Positions 1-10,040 are shown, counted from the stretch's first letter. The stretch is 64,000 nt of DNA from a bacterium (GCA_021108215.1 JAIORK010000029.1:1-64000), one strand, 5' to 3'. Program-made: numbers and translations. Notes: generated from the letters alone by a model not told the origin.

Positions 1-83
1 TTACGCAAAAAGGTCTTCTGAGTTGAATGTGTCGCACTATAAGTTACAATTCACCCCTGTAAGTAATAGAACAGCAAAAGACC

Positions 84-112
84 TTGACACCCCCTGAGGC
101 ACATGCTAAAAT
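84..112 (+). promoter_or_regulatory. sigma70-type promoter of recA
   Basis: A perfect TTGACA box and a TAAAAT box are separated by exactly 17 bases, which predicts transcription from about position 119 and a leader of about 100 bases before recA. I see no E. coli-type (CTGT-N8-ACAG) or B. subtilis-type LexA box next to it. Confidence 0.8.
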
Positions 113-134
113 TTCGCTTTTAACCCCTTGTTTT

Positions 135-153
135 AAAGCCTTTTAAAGGCTTT
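135..153. repeat. 9-bp-arm palindrome in the recA leader
   Basis: AAAGCCTTT and AAAGGCTTT face each other around one base. It lies downstream of the predicted start site, so it could be an operator or a small RNA hairpin. It does not match a LexA consensus that I know, and no function can be assigned. Confidence 0.4.
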
Positions 154-216
154 GCGTTTGTTTCGCTCCCGCCAGAAAGACAATGGGTAATCATTTTTGG
201 ATAGGGAGGCACCATT

Positions 217-1293
217 ATGTCAGACGAAAAATCAAAAGCTTTAGAACTCGCCATTTCTCAAATTGAGAAGCAATTCGGCAAAGGTACGATCATGAAATTT
301 TCAGAGCGACCGGTGAGCGATGTCAAAGTGATACCGACCGGATCGATTTCTCTGGATGTGGCCATCGGCGTCGGCGGTATTCCGCGCGGACGGATTGTCG
401 AATTGTTTGGACCTGAATCATCCGGTAAGACCACTTTGGCCCAACATATTATCGCGGAACTGCAAAAAATGGGTGGACAAGCAGCTTTTATTGATGCGGA
501 ACATGCTTTGGACCCGGAGTATGCACGCAAAATCGGTGTAGATATTGATAATATGCTTATCTCTCAGCCTGATTCAGGCGAACAGGCTTTGGAGATTACG
601 GAAACCCTGGTACGCTCCGGAGCACTGGACATTATTGTTATTGACTCTGTCGCAGCACTGGTGCCGCGTGCTGAAATTGAGGGTGAGATGGGTGATTCCC
701 ATATGGGTCTTCAGGCCCGCCTTATGTCACAAGCGTTGCGCAAGCTAACTGCAATCAGCAGTCGTTCCCAAACGACGGTGATCTTCATCAACCAATTACG
801 CGAGAAAATCGGGGTGATGTTTGGGAGTCCCGAGGTGACGCCGGGCGGCCGGGCTTTGAAATTTTATTCCAGTCTGCGTCTGGATATCCGCCGTATTGAG
901 ACGATCAAGCAGGGGCAAGAGGCGGTCGGCAATCGTGTGAAGGTTAAAGTCGTTAAAAATAAAGTAGCCCCACCGTTTGGGATGGCTATTTTTGATATTA
1001 TGTTTGGTGAAGGAATTTCCAAAGAAGGCGATTTATTGGATTTGGGTGTGCAGCATGATATCGTAGAAAAATCAGGTTCGTGGTTTTCTTTCAGCGGTCA
1101 ACGGATTGGCCAAGGCCGGGAAGCGGTCAAGGCCTTTTTGAAGGAAAATAAGGATATGTCAAAAGAGATCGAGAATCAATTGCGAACAAAGATGATGCCG
1201 GAAGAAGTACCTGCCGAGGAGAATGGCAATGGTCATTCTGAAAAAGCGGCTGAGGGTGTTGTGGAAAAAGTAAGAAATGGACGGCGTTCTTAA
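217..1293 (+). CDS. recA: Recombinase RecA
   Basis: RecA forms ATP-dependent filaments on single-stranded DNA, catalyses homologous strand exchange and activates LexA self-cleavage. The 358-residue length is typical. The P-loop GPESSGKT is at residues 65-72, the catalytic Glu at 95 in the FIDAEH stretch, Walker B (IIVIDS) at 139-144, and the family signature region [11 protein letters not shown] follows near 214. The acidic, Gly/Asn-rich C-terminal tail is also usual. The ATG has a GGGAGG ribosome-binding site at 204-209. The gene stands behind its own promoter; the next gene starts 34 bases downstream and may be read through from it. Confidence 0.98.
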   Translation: MSDEKSKALELAISQIEKQFGKGTIMKFSERPVSDVKVIPTGSISLDVAIGVGGIPRGRIVELFGPESSGKTTLAQHIIAELQKMGGQAAFIDAEHALDPEYARKIGVDIDNMLISQPDSGEQALEITETLVRSGALDIIVIDSVAALVPRAEIEGEMGDSHMGLQARLMSQALRKLTAISSRSQTTVIFINQLREKIGVMFGSPEVTPGGRALKFYSSLRLDIRRIETIKQGQEAVGNRVKVKVVKNKVAPPFGMAIFDIMFGEGISKEGDLLDLGVQHDIVEKSGSWFSFSGQRIGQGREAVKAFLKENKDMSKEIENQLRTKMMPEEVPAEENGNGHSEKAAEGVVEKVRNGRRS

Positions 1294-1327
1294 AGTTTCG
1301 TTGAGAGACTATTAATCGATTGAGGCG

Positions 1328-3994
1328 GTGGTTTTTTTGGATGGACCGTCCAAACCTGGAAAACGTTTTTTGAAGATACTCATGACAAGCATCGTACTGT
1401 TAACTGTGCTTTTTTTGTTGGCATTGTTGATTGTGCCGCGCATGATTCCCTGGGACAAAGTAAAACAACAAGCTGAAGAAAAAATTTCAGCAACCGTGCA
1501 CCATAAGGTGAGCATCGGCGGTATTGGCTTTAACCTGTTGAAGGGTATTGAAGTCAAGGACCTGAGAATCGAAAACGGCCCGGGATTTTCTAAAGATCCT
1601 TTTCTTTTCGATGAAGCAGTGGTAGTACACTATCGTTTACTGCCACTGCTTTTCGGGAAAATTTTTATCAAAGCGGTTGTTCTGCATAAGCCGCAATTGC
1701 TGATTGAAAAGAAAAAAGACGGAACCTATAATTTTTCCGATATGTTGCCGGCGAAAACCAAGGTTGATCAGAACGAATCACAGGAAAAAAAGGCGGCATC
1801 AATTCCACTTGATTTATGGGTCTCGCGTTTTGCCGTCGAAGATGCGGTACTTATTTACCGTGATTTGGCAACCCGGACTGACTATCGTATTGACAACTTC
1901 AATCTGGAAATAGAAAATTTATCCCTGGCAGGTATAACACCGGTTTCCCTTAAGCTGGCGGCAAAGATTACGGCATTCGAGACCGTTTATCCAGTCCAAC
2001 TGGATGCGAGTTTTCGTTTTGACTATTTTCAGGAATCTTTGGTGCTGGATGCGCTTTTGTTGGAGGTTCCGGGGGTTAAGATTACGGCCGCCGGAAGTGT
2101 CGAGCAGATCATGCGTGATCCGCAATTGAAATTGTCCGGCAAAGCTGATCTGGATTCTCAAAAAATGCTGAGTGAATTACCGCCTCCGTTGCTCAAAAAA
2201 AAAATTCCGGAAGATTTAAAAATTAAAGGAATTTCAGGCATAACATTCAATCTGTCCGGATCTGCCAAACACCTGGACCGGTTCAGTCTGACGGCGGATG
2301 AGCATATTGCGGTAGAGCTGGCGGTCAAGGGATTGACGATTCCGTTGAGTATTCAGGGGAAGGTAGGATTTTCCAAGGGGAATGCACATGTCAATCAGAC
2401 GCTGACGTTTCCCGGGTTCAAAGCGGAATTGCAGGCGAAATTGGCCGATGTCATGGACGCGCGTTTTTTAACTGCGGCCATGAACAGTACGATGAAGATC
2501 GGTGAGATGATGCCGACGATGATTCCTGCGCAGCTGACAGAGAAATTTAATGGATTGGAAACCGGCGGCACCGTGATGGTTTCTGCTTCCGTCAAAGGTG
2601 CGGTTAACCAGCCCAAGGCACTTTCGCTTGCCGGGAAAATTGAGATGAAAGACGGCCTGGTTGCATATCAGGAAAAAAGTCTGGTAGAAGGGATGTCATG
2701 GTTACTCACGGTTGTCCCGGATAAAGTGATGCTCAAGCGCCTGGATGCACGTCTGGCCGGTCAACCGATTTCCGGTCAATTTACAGCAGATCGATTTGAT
2801 TTGCGTAATCCGGAAACCCTTAAACCGAGTACGCTTAAAACACGTTTGGTTTGGGAGGTTACATCCAGTTTGTTGGATGTGGATGCTCTGTTGGCATTGA
2901 TGCCGCAAAAAGAGAAAAAAGAAAAAGCGGATGACACGCCAAAGGGAGAGGCTGTTTCGGTGCCTGACAAACCGGAACCGGATGTTCGCGCCTGGGTGCC
3001 GGCGGGGCTGGAAGTTTCCGGGAAAGCCGGATTGGGCGGTTTGAAATTTGGCAAGGTCAAATTGGGCAAGATTGATTTTCGATTTGAACAAAAAAAACGT
3101 CTGGTGACAATGTCGGGCAGGATACGCGGGTATCAAGGCCGGATACAGAATGCGACACAACTTGATTATTCGAAGAAGCTATTGCGTTATGACATAAAAA
3201 CAGATGTTACTAAGGTGGATTTGGAACCATTGCTCAATGATGTGGTGGACACCTTTCTTGCAGCGAAGCTGAAAAAACCGGAGATTGTGGACGAACTTAA
3301 GGATAAGTTGACCGGTCAAATGGACGGCACACTCACGCTCGCGGGTAGGGGCGTGCGTTCGCAGACCGCTCTGCCGAATTTGCAAGGTAAAGGAAATTTT
3401 ACAATTAAGGCGGGTCGGATCAGAGAATTGGGATTTCAAGACGAATTGGCCAAGTTGTTTGGTTCTGAGAAATTTCGGCAGGATATTCCCTTTGACCACA
3501 CGGTGATTCGTTTTGTGATTGCCAGGCAACAGGTGCATGTGGAAAAATTTATTATGGAATCCGGTCTGCGGGGGCAGTCCGGGGATATACGGATGACAGC
3601 CAACGGTGTGATCAGATTTGGGGCGGTTTTTCAAAATTTTAAATTGCGCCCACGGATGAATCCCCGTGCGGCCAATAATCTTTCTGATCAGTTTCGCCAG
3701 TATTCTGAAATATTGAAAGATGAGCGGGGATGGATTACGATTCCGGTTATTTTAAAGGGTCCCATGAAAAAACCTTCCGTCAAACCTGATTGGGATTGGA
3801 TTAAAAAACAAGTGAATGTTTACGCGAAAAGAAAGGTCCAGGGGATCTCGAAGGAATCAGGGAAGAAGGTCAACAAATTTGTAGAAGAGCAGCAAGGCAA
3901 GTCAACCAAGGAAATTCAGGAAAATATGAGCCGTGAACTTGAAAAAGCCAAGGAAAAGATCAAACACCTGGGTTTGAAAAATTTGTTTAAGTAA
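1328..3994 (+). CDS. AsmA-like membrane-anchored protein
   Basis: This is a large (888-residue) protein with one N-terminal membrane segment at about residues 14-36, followed by a long periplasmic part made of repeating amphipathic beta segments. The C-terminal third, with its 'G.G.....G.I.....' pattern and the QGKGNFTIKAGRI stretch, is typical of the AsmA C-terminal domain. AsmA-like proteins are thought to form lipid-conducting bridges between the inner and outer membranes. The C-terminus is a charged helical tail (about residues 815-888) rich in Lys and Glu. I take the GTG at 1328; a TTG at 1337 has better spacing from the GAGGCGG motif and is equally likely. Confidence 0.75.
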   Translation: MVFLDGPSKPGKRFLKILMTSIVLLTVLFLLALLIVPRMIPWDKVKQQAEEKISATVHHKVSIGGIGFNLLKGIEVKDLRIENGPGFSKDPFLFDEAVVVHYRLLPLLFGKIFIKAVVLHKPQLLIEKKKDGTYNFSDMLPAKTKVDQNESQEKKAASIPLDLWVSRFAVEDAVLIYRDLATRTDYRIDNFNLEIENLSLAGITPVSLKLAAKITAFETVYPVQLDASFRFDYFQESLVLDALLLEVPGVKITAAGSVEQIMRDPQLKLSGKADLDSQKMLSELPPPLLKKKIPEDLKIKGISGITFNLSGSAKHLDRFSLTADEHIAVELAVKGLTIPLSIQGKVGFSKGNAHVNQTLTFPGFKAELQAKLADVMDARFLTAAMNSTMKIGEMMPTMIPAQLTEKFNGLETGGTVMVSASVKGAVNQPKALSLAGKIEMKDGLVAYQEKSLVEGMSWLLTVVPDKVMLKRLDARLAGQPISGQFTADRFDLRNPETLKPSTLKTRLVWEVTSSLLDVDALLALMPQKEKKEKADDTPKGEAVSVPDKPEPDVRAWVPAGLEVSGKAGLGGLKFGKVKLGKIDFRFEQKKRLVTMSGRIRGYQGRIQNATQLDYSKKLLRYDIKTDVTKVDLEPLLNDVVDTFLAAKLKKPEIVDELKDKLTGQMDGTLTLAGRGVRSQTALPNLQGKGNFTIKAGRIRELGFQDELAKLFGSEKFRQDIPFDHTVIRFVIARQQVHVEKFIMESGLRGQSGDIRMTANGVIRFGAVFQNFKLRPRMNPRAANNLSDQFRQYSEILKDERGWITIPVILKGPMKKPSVKPDWDWIKKQVNVYAKRKVQGISKESGKKVNKFVEEQQGKSTKEIQENMSRELEKAKEKIKHLGLKNLFK

Positions 3995-4084
3995 AAAAGC
4001 TGCGCTGAATCCGTTGCATTTTAGAAAAACGGTCTTGTTCAACAGTGGCGGCACATTGATTTATACTCAAAGGAGTGGCAACCC

Positions 4085-6583
4085 ATGAAAGCAATGATTA
4101 TGGCAGGCGGGTTTGGGACACGCTTGCGTCCATTGACATGTAGTCTTCCCAAACCGATGGTTCCCATGGTCAACCGGCCAATGTTGGAGCATATTATTGA
4201 TCTGTTGAAACGTCATGGTTTTACAGAGATGGTAATGGCATTGTATTTTCAACCGGAAGTTATTCAGGAATATTTTGGAGACGGTTCGAACTGGGGAGTG
4301 AAAATTAATTATATTCTTCCCGACTCAGATCTGGGAACTGCCGGGTGTGTGAAAAATGCGGCGGATTTTTTTGGGAAGGATACTTTTTTAGTTATCTCCG
4401 GGGATGTTCTCACCAATATCGATTTGACCAAGGCAATTGCATACCATAAAGATAATCAATCGCTTGCAACCATTGTGTTGACGCGTGAGGAAAATCCGCT
4501 GGCTTACGGCGTGGTGATTACCAGGGAGGATGGACGAATTTCGCGTTTCCTGGAAAAACCCAGCTGGGGAGAAGTTTTTTCAGATACCATTAATTCCGGT
4601 ATTTATATTATGGAATCAAGTGTGTTGGATCGTATTCCGGAAGGCAGGGATTATGATTTTTCAAAGCAATTGTTCCCTGAGATTTTAGCTGCCAAAGCAC
4701 CCTTGTACGGATATGTTGCGGAAGATGCCTATTGGAAGGATGTTGGGAATCTCACGGAATACCGTCAAGCGCATTACGATGCCATTCGTATTGGTGTTAC
4801 GCTGGCGCATCCGGGAAAAGGGTCACAGGAAAAAGGCAATTGGATAGGGGCGGATTGTTTTATTGATCCCACTGCGGTTCTGGAAGAAGGCGTCGTGTTG
4901 GGTGAGCATTGCTGGATCGGCCCCCATGTCCGGATTGCCAATACGGTTTTGGGAAAATCCTGTCGTGTGGGTGAAAGTTCAAAAATTATCGGGTCGGTTA
5001 TTTGGGACAATGTGACCATCGGCAATGGTGCTAATTTGAAAGAGGTTACGATTTGCAGTGACTGCCGGATCGGGGCTCGGGCTTATGTGGGCGTGGGTGC
5101 GGTTGTGGCGGATCACTGTCAGATCGGGGAAGATGCCACGGTCAAAGCCGAGGTTAAAGTCTGGCCGTATAAAATTATTGAAGACGGCACCACGCTGTCA
5201 ACTTCTTTGATTTGGGGCGAACGATGGTCCAAGCATATTTTTGATGCCTATGGTGTTTCCGGACTGGGGAATATAGAAATAACCCCGGAATTTGCAGCCA
5301 AACTGGGTGCGGCTTACGGTGCCTCCTTGAAAAAGGGTGATTTTGTTATGTCCAGCCGGGATAATCATAAGAGCTCGCGGATTATCGATCGTGCGATTAT
5401 GACCGGATTGGCTTCGGTGGGTGTGAATGTTTATGATCTGCGTGTGGTACCCATTCCGGTAGCGCGTTATTCCATCCGGGCAGTGAAAGTTACCGGCGGG
5501 TTTCATGTGAGGAAATCTCCCTACAATCCCAAATTGATGGATATTAAATTTTTTGATAATCAGGGCAAAGAATTATCCAGTGCCAAGGAAAAAGGTATTG
5601 AGAATCTTTTTTTTCGCGAGGATTTTTCGCGCGCGGACATGGAAGAGGCCGGAGAGATTATGTTTCCCCAGCGCGCATTGGAATATTATCAGGAAGGGTT
5701 TGTGCAGGCCCTGAATCATGAGAGAATTCGAAAAGGTAAATTCAAGGTTGTCATTGATTATGCCTGGGGAAGCGCGGTGAATATTTTTCCGCAAGTACTG
5801 GGCGATTTGCATTGTGAAGTGGTGGCACTCAATTCCTATCCTGATGGAACACGACTGACCCGTTCGCCTGAGGAACTGGACCAATCGTTGGTTCGTTTGG
5901 GGGAAATTGTCGGGACGCTTAAAGCGGATGTCGGTATTATGTTGGATGCAGGCGCGCAAAAAATATTTATTGCGGATAATCTCGGCCGGGTATTGGAGGG
6001 GGAGCATGCTTTGGCGCTGATGGCATTGCTGGTCATGAAAGCCAAACCAGGCGCGCGGATTGCCGTTCCCATCTCAGCGACTCAGGTGATTGAAACCATG
6101 GCGGAAACTTATCAAGGCACTGTCATCCGGCTCAAGACGCAATATGCAGCGATGCTGGATACAGCGTCCCGGCAGAGCCTGGATTTTGTGGGTGAGGCCA
6201 GGGGGGGATATGTATTTCCTGAGTTCCAACCGGCGTTTGACGCCATGATGGCAACCGCCAAACTACTGGAATTGATGGCAGCGGCAGAGGGCACTTTGTC
6301 GGATTTCATTGATACTATTCCGCCGATTTATTTGGTGCGGCAACAGGTGCCATGCTCCTGGGAAAAAAAAGGGGTTATTATGCGGCGTTTGATCGAGAGT
6401 ACGCGGCAGGATAAAGTTGAGCTGGTGGATGGGGTTAAAGTTTGGCACGGGAAATCCTGGGTGTTGATCATGCCGGATGCAGATAAGCCGGTGTTTCATA
6501 TTAGTGCCGAGGGAGCGAATCAGGAACAATCGCAGCAATTGGCATTGCGTTACTGTCAGATGATTCAGGAATGGCAGGCCTAG
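4085..6583 (+). CDS. Mannose-1-phosphate guanylyltransferase fused to a phosphohexomutase-like domain
   Basis: Residues 1-230 form a sugar-nucleotidyltransferase with the signature MAGGFGTRLRPLT and SLPKPMVPM; this domain makes GDP-mannose or a related NDP-sugar. Residues about 250-370 are a left-handed beta-helix of hexapeptide repeats. Residues about 380-832 resemble alpha-phosphohexomutases, but the catalytic serine loop (normally TASHNP) reads GGFHVRKSP at 471-479, and the Mg-binding DGDADR loop reads LDAGAQK near 620. The mutase part is therefore probably not catalytic; the same degeneration is known to me from cyanobacterial proteins of this architecture. An intact mutase is encoded just downstream. 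AAAGGAGTGG precedes the ATG. Confidence 0.85.
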   Translation: MKAMIMAGGFGTRLRPLTCSLPKPMVPMVNRPMLEHIIDLLKRHGFTEMVMALYFQPEVIQEYFGDGSNWGVKINYILPDSDLGTAGCVKNAADFFGKDTFLVISGDVLTNIDLTKAIAYHKDNQSLATIVLTREENPLAYGVVITREDGRISRFLEKPSWGEVFSDTINSGIYIMESSVLDRIPEGRDYDFSKQLFPEILAAKAPLYGYVAEDAYWKDVGNLTEYRQAHYDAIRIGVTLAHPGKGSQEKGNWIGADCFIDPTAVLEEGVVLGEHCWIGPHVRIANTVLGKSCRVGESSKIIGSVIWDNVTIGNGANLKEVTICSDCRIGARAYVGVGAVVADHCQIGEDATVKAEVKVWPYKIIEDGTTLSTSLIWGERWSKHIFDAYGVSGLGNIEITPEFAAKLGAAYGASLKKGDFVMSSRDNHKSSRIIDRAIMTGLASVGVNVYDLRVVPIPVARYSIRAVKVTGGFHVRKSPYNPKLMDIKFFDNQGKELSSAKEKGIENLFFREDFSRADMEEAGEIMFPQRALEYYQEGFVQALNHERIRKGKFKVVIDYAWGSAVNIFPQVLGDLHCEVVALNSYPDGTRLTRSPEELDQSLVRLGEIVGTLKADVGIMLDAGAQKIFIADNLGRVLEGEHALALMALLVMKAKPGARIAVPISATQVIETMAETYQGTVIRLKTQYAAMLDTASRQSLDFVGEARGGYVFPEFQPAFDAMMATAKLLELMAAAEGTLSDFIDTIPPIYLVRQQVPCSWEKKGVIMRRLIESTRQDKVELVDGVKVWHGKSWVLIMPDADKPVFHISAEGANQEQSQQLALRYCQMIQEWQA

Positions 6584-6610
6584 GCGTGTGAGTGTTTAAT
6601 AGATTTTGTC

Positions 6611-6635
6611 ATACCCGCTTACTACATGCGGGTAT
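6611..6635. repeat. REP-like palindrome
   Basis: ATACCCGC and GCGGGTAT enclose a 9-base loop, followed by CCAG. Short palindromes of this type (ATxCCCGC ... GCGGGxAT) are widespread dispersed repeats in bacterial genomes. It has no T-run, so it is not a clear terminator for the preceding gene. Confidence 0.6.
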
Positions 6636-6726
6636 CCAGTAGGAGTGTATTGTATCCTGAAAACGGGCATCAATGACAATCAAATGTAAAGAAGTGTGAC
6701 ACGACACTAGTAAAAATATTCCTGGT

Positions 6727-6844
6727 AAGTGCTCTTTTTGTTCAAGCAAGATACGATATAAAGGTATAAGCACAAGTGATTATCAATCAGCAGTTATTGT
6801 CAATTCAGCGGGTTTTCGTTTTTGCCTGAACAAAAAGAGCACTT
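6727..6844. repeat. Long inverted repeat, 18-bp perfect arms
   Basis: The arm 6727-6744 (AAGTGCTCTTTTTGTTCA) is exactly complementary to 6827-6844, with imperfect pairing continuing on both sides to roughly 33 bp. The 82-base interior shares the short motifs AATCACTTG and TCAGGCAAAA (read on the - strand) with the inverted repeat at 53.2 kb. There is no T-run and no ORF. It resembles the other long hairpins of this window more than a terminator. Confidence 0.6.
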
Positions 6845-6891
6845 GCCGGGAATGGCTTCCAGTATGGCGGATGATGTGTGCCCAATCCTCC

Positions 6892-7008
6892 AGGAAGCGT
6901 TTTCCGCATTGCACAACGAAAAAGCCAGGGAATGAATATTGGGTGCTGCCTGGAATACAGTTGGTGGGTTGAGTGAAAAATTCTTGTGCAACACTGAAAA
7001 CGCTCCCT
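6892..7008. repeat. Second long inverted repeat, 25-bp arms
   Basis: The arm 6892-6916 pairs with 6984-7008 at 21 of 25 positions; both contain AGCGTTTTC and TTGCACAA. The central 67 bases hold no gene. With the previous element it fills the gap before the phosphohexomutase gene. Confidence 0.55.
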
Positions 7009-7154
7009 GAAGAATTTAGACAGGAGTGTAGTGTCTCGCGTTTGAACTCGAAGTGCTTGGAAAATTGAGGATGCTTTGTTAGCTTGCAATGACAAACGCT
7101 TCATCATTTAAGAGATGCCAGTAGATGGCAATAGTTATTTATAAGGAGAAAAAT

Positions 7155-8573
7155 ATGTATACCATTACATTTGGAACATCCGGATGGCGTGATATCATTG
7201 CAGATGGATTTACTTTTGAGCGGGTGACGGCAATAACCCGTGCGGTAGCACGGTATTTGAAAAAAAAGGGGATGGCCAAAAAAGGTGTTTTGGTGGGTCA
7301 TGATCCCCGTTTTTTAGCAGAAGCGTTTACCGGGCATGCGGCTGCGATTTTGCAGGAAGAAGGATTGGATGTTTATTTGGTGGAAGCAAGCGCACCCACA
7401 CCGGTATTGGCGGCAGCGATCCGGGATCTGAAATTGGCGGGTGGCATTAATTTTACCGCCAGTCATAATCCTGCAGCCTATCAGGGATTTAAATGGTCCA
7501 ATCATCATGGCGGTCCTGCAACCAAGGACGAAGTGGCTCCGATTGAGAAGGAGGCCAACCGCTTGCTCAAACAGGGTGGCGGCACCCCGCCGCGGGGTGT
7601 CGGGCCGGGAAAACGTATCTTATGGGATCCCCGCCCGGCTTACCTCAAGCGCATTGATAAAATGGTTCCCATGGGTGTTTTACGCAAAGCCGGATTGAAG
7701 GTTGTGGCAGATCCGCTGTTTGGCGCAGGCCGGGGGTATCTTGAGGGGTGTCTTTCACGTGCCGGTTGCCGTGTGACGGTTTTACATGATTGGCGGGATG
7801 CATTTTTTGGAGGGCATCCACCCGAACCCAGTGCGGAGCATCTGTTGGAAGCGGCAACTGTGATGAAGCGGCAGCGCGCTTATTTGGTTTTGGGTACGGA
7901 TGGGGATGCGGATCGTTTTGGTGTGGTAGATCGTGATGGCACTTATTTGACACCCAATGAGGTATTGGCACTCACGGTGTATCTGTTGGTTAGGCATCGC
8001 GGGTGGAAAGGACGTGTGGTCCGCTCCGTTGTGACCAGCCATCTGGTGGACGCCGTGGCCGGGCTTTATGGATTACCGGTGGAAGTTACGCCGGTGGGGT
8101 TCAAATATATTGGTGAGAGCATGTTGCGCGGCGGTTTTTTAGCAGGTGGTGAAGAGAGCGGCGGTTTGACGATTGCCAAGCATGTCCCGGAAAAAGACGG
8201 TGTGCTGGCTTGTTTGCTCATGGCGGAACTGGTTGCCCGGGAAAAGCGCAGTCTACGCGCGGTGCTGGCGGATATTTATAAACAGGTCGGGATGATTGTG
8301 ACCAGCCGGATCAATGTGCCGTTGAAAACAAAAAGTTCGGGTCAAAAACTACAACAGATACTCAAACGCTATCATCCAACGAAATTGGCGGGATTAAGAG
8401 TTACGGGGATTGATACCATGGACGGATTCAAATATCTTTTAGAGAAAAATGCCTGGATGGGTATCCGGTTGTCCGGGACAGAACCGGTGGCCAGAATGTA
8501 TTTAGAAGCGGGTGATAAAAAAACCATGGCAAAAATCGCCGCTGCGGGCAAAAAATTATTGGGATCTGTGTAA
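7155..8573 (+). CDS. Phosphoglucomutase/phosphomannomutase (alpha-phosphohexomutase)
   Basis: This cytoplasmic enzyme interconverts hexose 1- and 6-phosphates through a phosphoserine. All catalytic parts are present: FTASHNP with the catalytic Ser at 103, DGDADR at 249-254 for Mg, EESGG for sugar recognition, and LSGTEP for phosphate binding near the C-terminus. The length, 472 residues, is normal. I choose the ATG with AAGGAG eight bases upstream over an upstream start that has no such site. It could supply mannose-1-phosphate or glucose-1-phosphate to the nucleotidyltransferase encoded before it, whose own mutase domain is degenerate. Substrate preference cannot be read from sequence. Confidence 0.9.
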   Translation: MYTITFGTSGWRDIIADGFTFERVTAITRAVARYLKKKGMAKKGVLVGHDPRFLAEAFTGHAAAILQEEGLDVYLVEASAPTPVLAAAIRDLKLAGGINFTASHNPAAYQGFKWSNHHGGPATKDEVAPIEKEANRLLKQGGGTPPRGVGPGKRILWDPRPAYLKRIDKMVPMGVLRKAGLKVVADPLFGAGRGYLEGCLSRAGCRVTVLHDWRDAFFGGHPPEPSAEHLLEAATVMKRQRAYLVLGTDGDADRFGVVDRDGTYLTPNEVLALTVYLLVRHRGWKGRVVRSVVTSHLVDAVAGLYGLPVEVTPVGFKYIGESMLRGGFLAGGEESGGLTIAKHVPEKDGVLACLLMAELVAREKRSLRAVLADIYKQVGMIVTSRINVPLKTKSSGQKLQQILKRYHPTKLAGLRVTGIDTMDGFKYLLEKNAWMGIRLSGTEPVARMYLEAGDKKTMAKIAAAGKKLLGSV

Positions 8574-8578
8574 GCGGC

Positions 8579-9850
8579 ATGGAACAGATACCCTTTAAAA
8601 CCCAACTCAAGAATGGTTTGACAGTTTTGGTGCAGCCGCTGCCGAATTTGGCGTCGGTTTCGGTCGGCGTGAATATTTCAACCGGTTCGCGGGACGAGGA
8701 AGCTCACGAGGCAGGCTTAAGTCATCTCATTGAACACATGCTGTTTCAGGGAACTTACAGCCGGGATACCAAAGAATTATCGCGCGTCATCAGCGCGGTC
8801 GGCGGCAACATGGATGCTTGTACCGGAAGAGAGAGTACGGCGTATTATACCAAAGTTCCGGCACAGCATTTTACGCTGGCAGTGGATGTGCTGGCAGATA
8901 TGCTTTTTAATTCCAGGATTACCACGGCCAGTCTTGAAAAAGAAAAAAAAATTATTTTAGAGGAAATTTGTATGTATGAAGATGCGCCGGATGAATTGGT
9001 GCATGATCTGCTGTTTCAGGCATTTTGGCCCAAACATCCACTGGGAGGGCCGATTCTCGGTAATCGAAAAACACTGCAGGCAATGAAGCGCAACGATATT
9101 CTGCGTTTTATCAAAAAACATTACCGTCCGGAAAAAATGATTTTTTCTGTGGCGGGACGTGTAACACCTGGACAGGTTGTTCGGATTGCCAATCGTTTTT
9201 TTGGGAGTATGCAGCGGACTGAAAAAATACCGGACGTCATCGGGTCTGGCCCGGTGAATCAATTTAAAACCATTTTTAAAAAACGCCGGCTTGAGCAAGC
9301 GCATGTTTGCTTCGGAACTGATGGGATGAAGTTTTCCGATCAGCGCCGGGTGACGGCGGGTGCGCTTTCGAATATTTTGGGCAGCAATCCCAACTCGAGA
9401 TTGTTTTATAACGTGCGCGAGGAAAAGGGGTTGGCTTACTCGATTTATTCTTTTATGGATTTTTATCGGGACACAGGTATGGCAGGGGTCTATTTTGCCT
9501 GTCATCCTAAGAAGGTGGATGAAACGCTTCAGGTCGTGAAAATGCAGTTGAAATTGTTTTCACGCAGAGGATGTACAGATCAGGAAGTAAAGGATGTTAA
9601 GGAGCAGATGCGGGGTAATTATTTAATCGCCCTGGAAAGTTCCTCAACGCATATGTGGAGTATGATTCAGCAGGAAATGTATATGCGCAAACATCCTTCG
9701 CAATCTGCTGTGCTGAGATCCATTGCCAGGATTTCCAAAGATGATATCAATCAGCTCGCACAGGATTTGTTTAAACAACGTTCGGTTGCGGCTGCATTTA
9801 TCGGTCCACTTCCCAAGCGCGTACACCAAAATTTTCATACTCTTGATTGA
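8579..9850 (+). CDS. M16 family zinc metallopeptidase (processing-peptidase-like)
   Basis: The 423-residue protein carries the inverted zinc motif HLIEH at residues 49-53, with the downstream Glu in the 'EEICMYEDAPDE' helix, followed by the second, non-catalytic M16 half containing the R/Y pair (FYNVREEKGLAYS). Family members are bacterial relatives of mitochondrial processing peptidase and of B. subtilis YmfH/MlpA. It starts five bases after the mutase gene and is probably cotranscribed with it. An M16 gene near rnj, ftsK, rodZ, pgsA and recA is a conserved arrangement. Confidence 0.9.
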   Translation: MEQIPFKTQLKNGLTVLVQPLPNLASVSVGVNISTGSRDEEAHEAGLSHLIEHMLFQGTYSRDTKELSRVISAVGGNMDACTGRESTAYYTKVPAQHFTLAVDVLADMLFNSRITTASLEKEKKIILEEICMYEDAPDELVHDLLFQAFWPKHPLGGPILGNRKTLQAMKRNDILRFIKKHYRPEKMIFSVAGRVTPGQVVRIANRFFGSMQRTEKIPDVIGSGPVNQFKTIFKKRRLEQAHVCFGTDGMKFSDQRRVTAGALSNILGSNPNSRLFYNVREEKGLAYSIYSFMDFYRDTGMAGVYFACHPKKVDETLQVVKMQLKLFSRRGCTDQEVKDVKEQMRGNYLIALESSSTHMWSMIQQEMYMRKHPSQSAVLRSIARISKDDINQLAQDLFKQRSVAAAFIGPLPKRVHQNFHTLD

Positions 9851-10040
9851 AATAAAATAGTTAGAAAACCAGAGGAAAAGAGAGAGAAATCATAAAAGAG
9901 GAGTGTAATAGCGAAAAATTGCCAAGTATTCCGGAAAATGATTTTGATTACTATTGACTTATGGTAGTTATTTTGATAACAATATTTAGTAGTGTCTGTA
10001 AGTAGACACACATTATATGGAAAAGGGGGAAATTGAGGTA

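Larger units (their letters stand above)
6641..7034. repeat. Imperfect 13-bp direct repeats bounding the 6.6-7.0 kb palindrome region
   Basis: AGGAGTGTATTGT (6641-6653) and AGGAGTGTAGTGT (7022-7034) differ at one base. They bracket two long inverted repeats in a 570-base gap that holds no convincing gene. They could be remnants of target duplication, but the distance and the mismatch leave this open. Confidence 0.4.

Noticed and set aside
1-216. LexA/SOS box before recA
   Set aside because: Neither the E. coli nor the B. subtilis consensus is present near the promoter. The AAAGCCTTT palindrome is unrelated; a lineage-specific box cannot be excluded.
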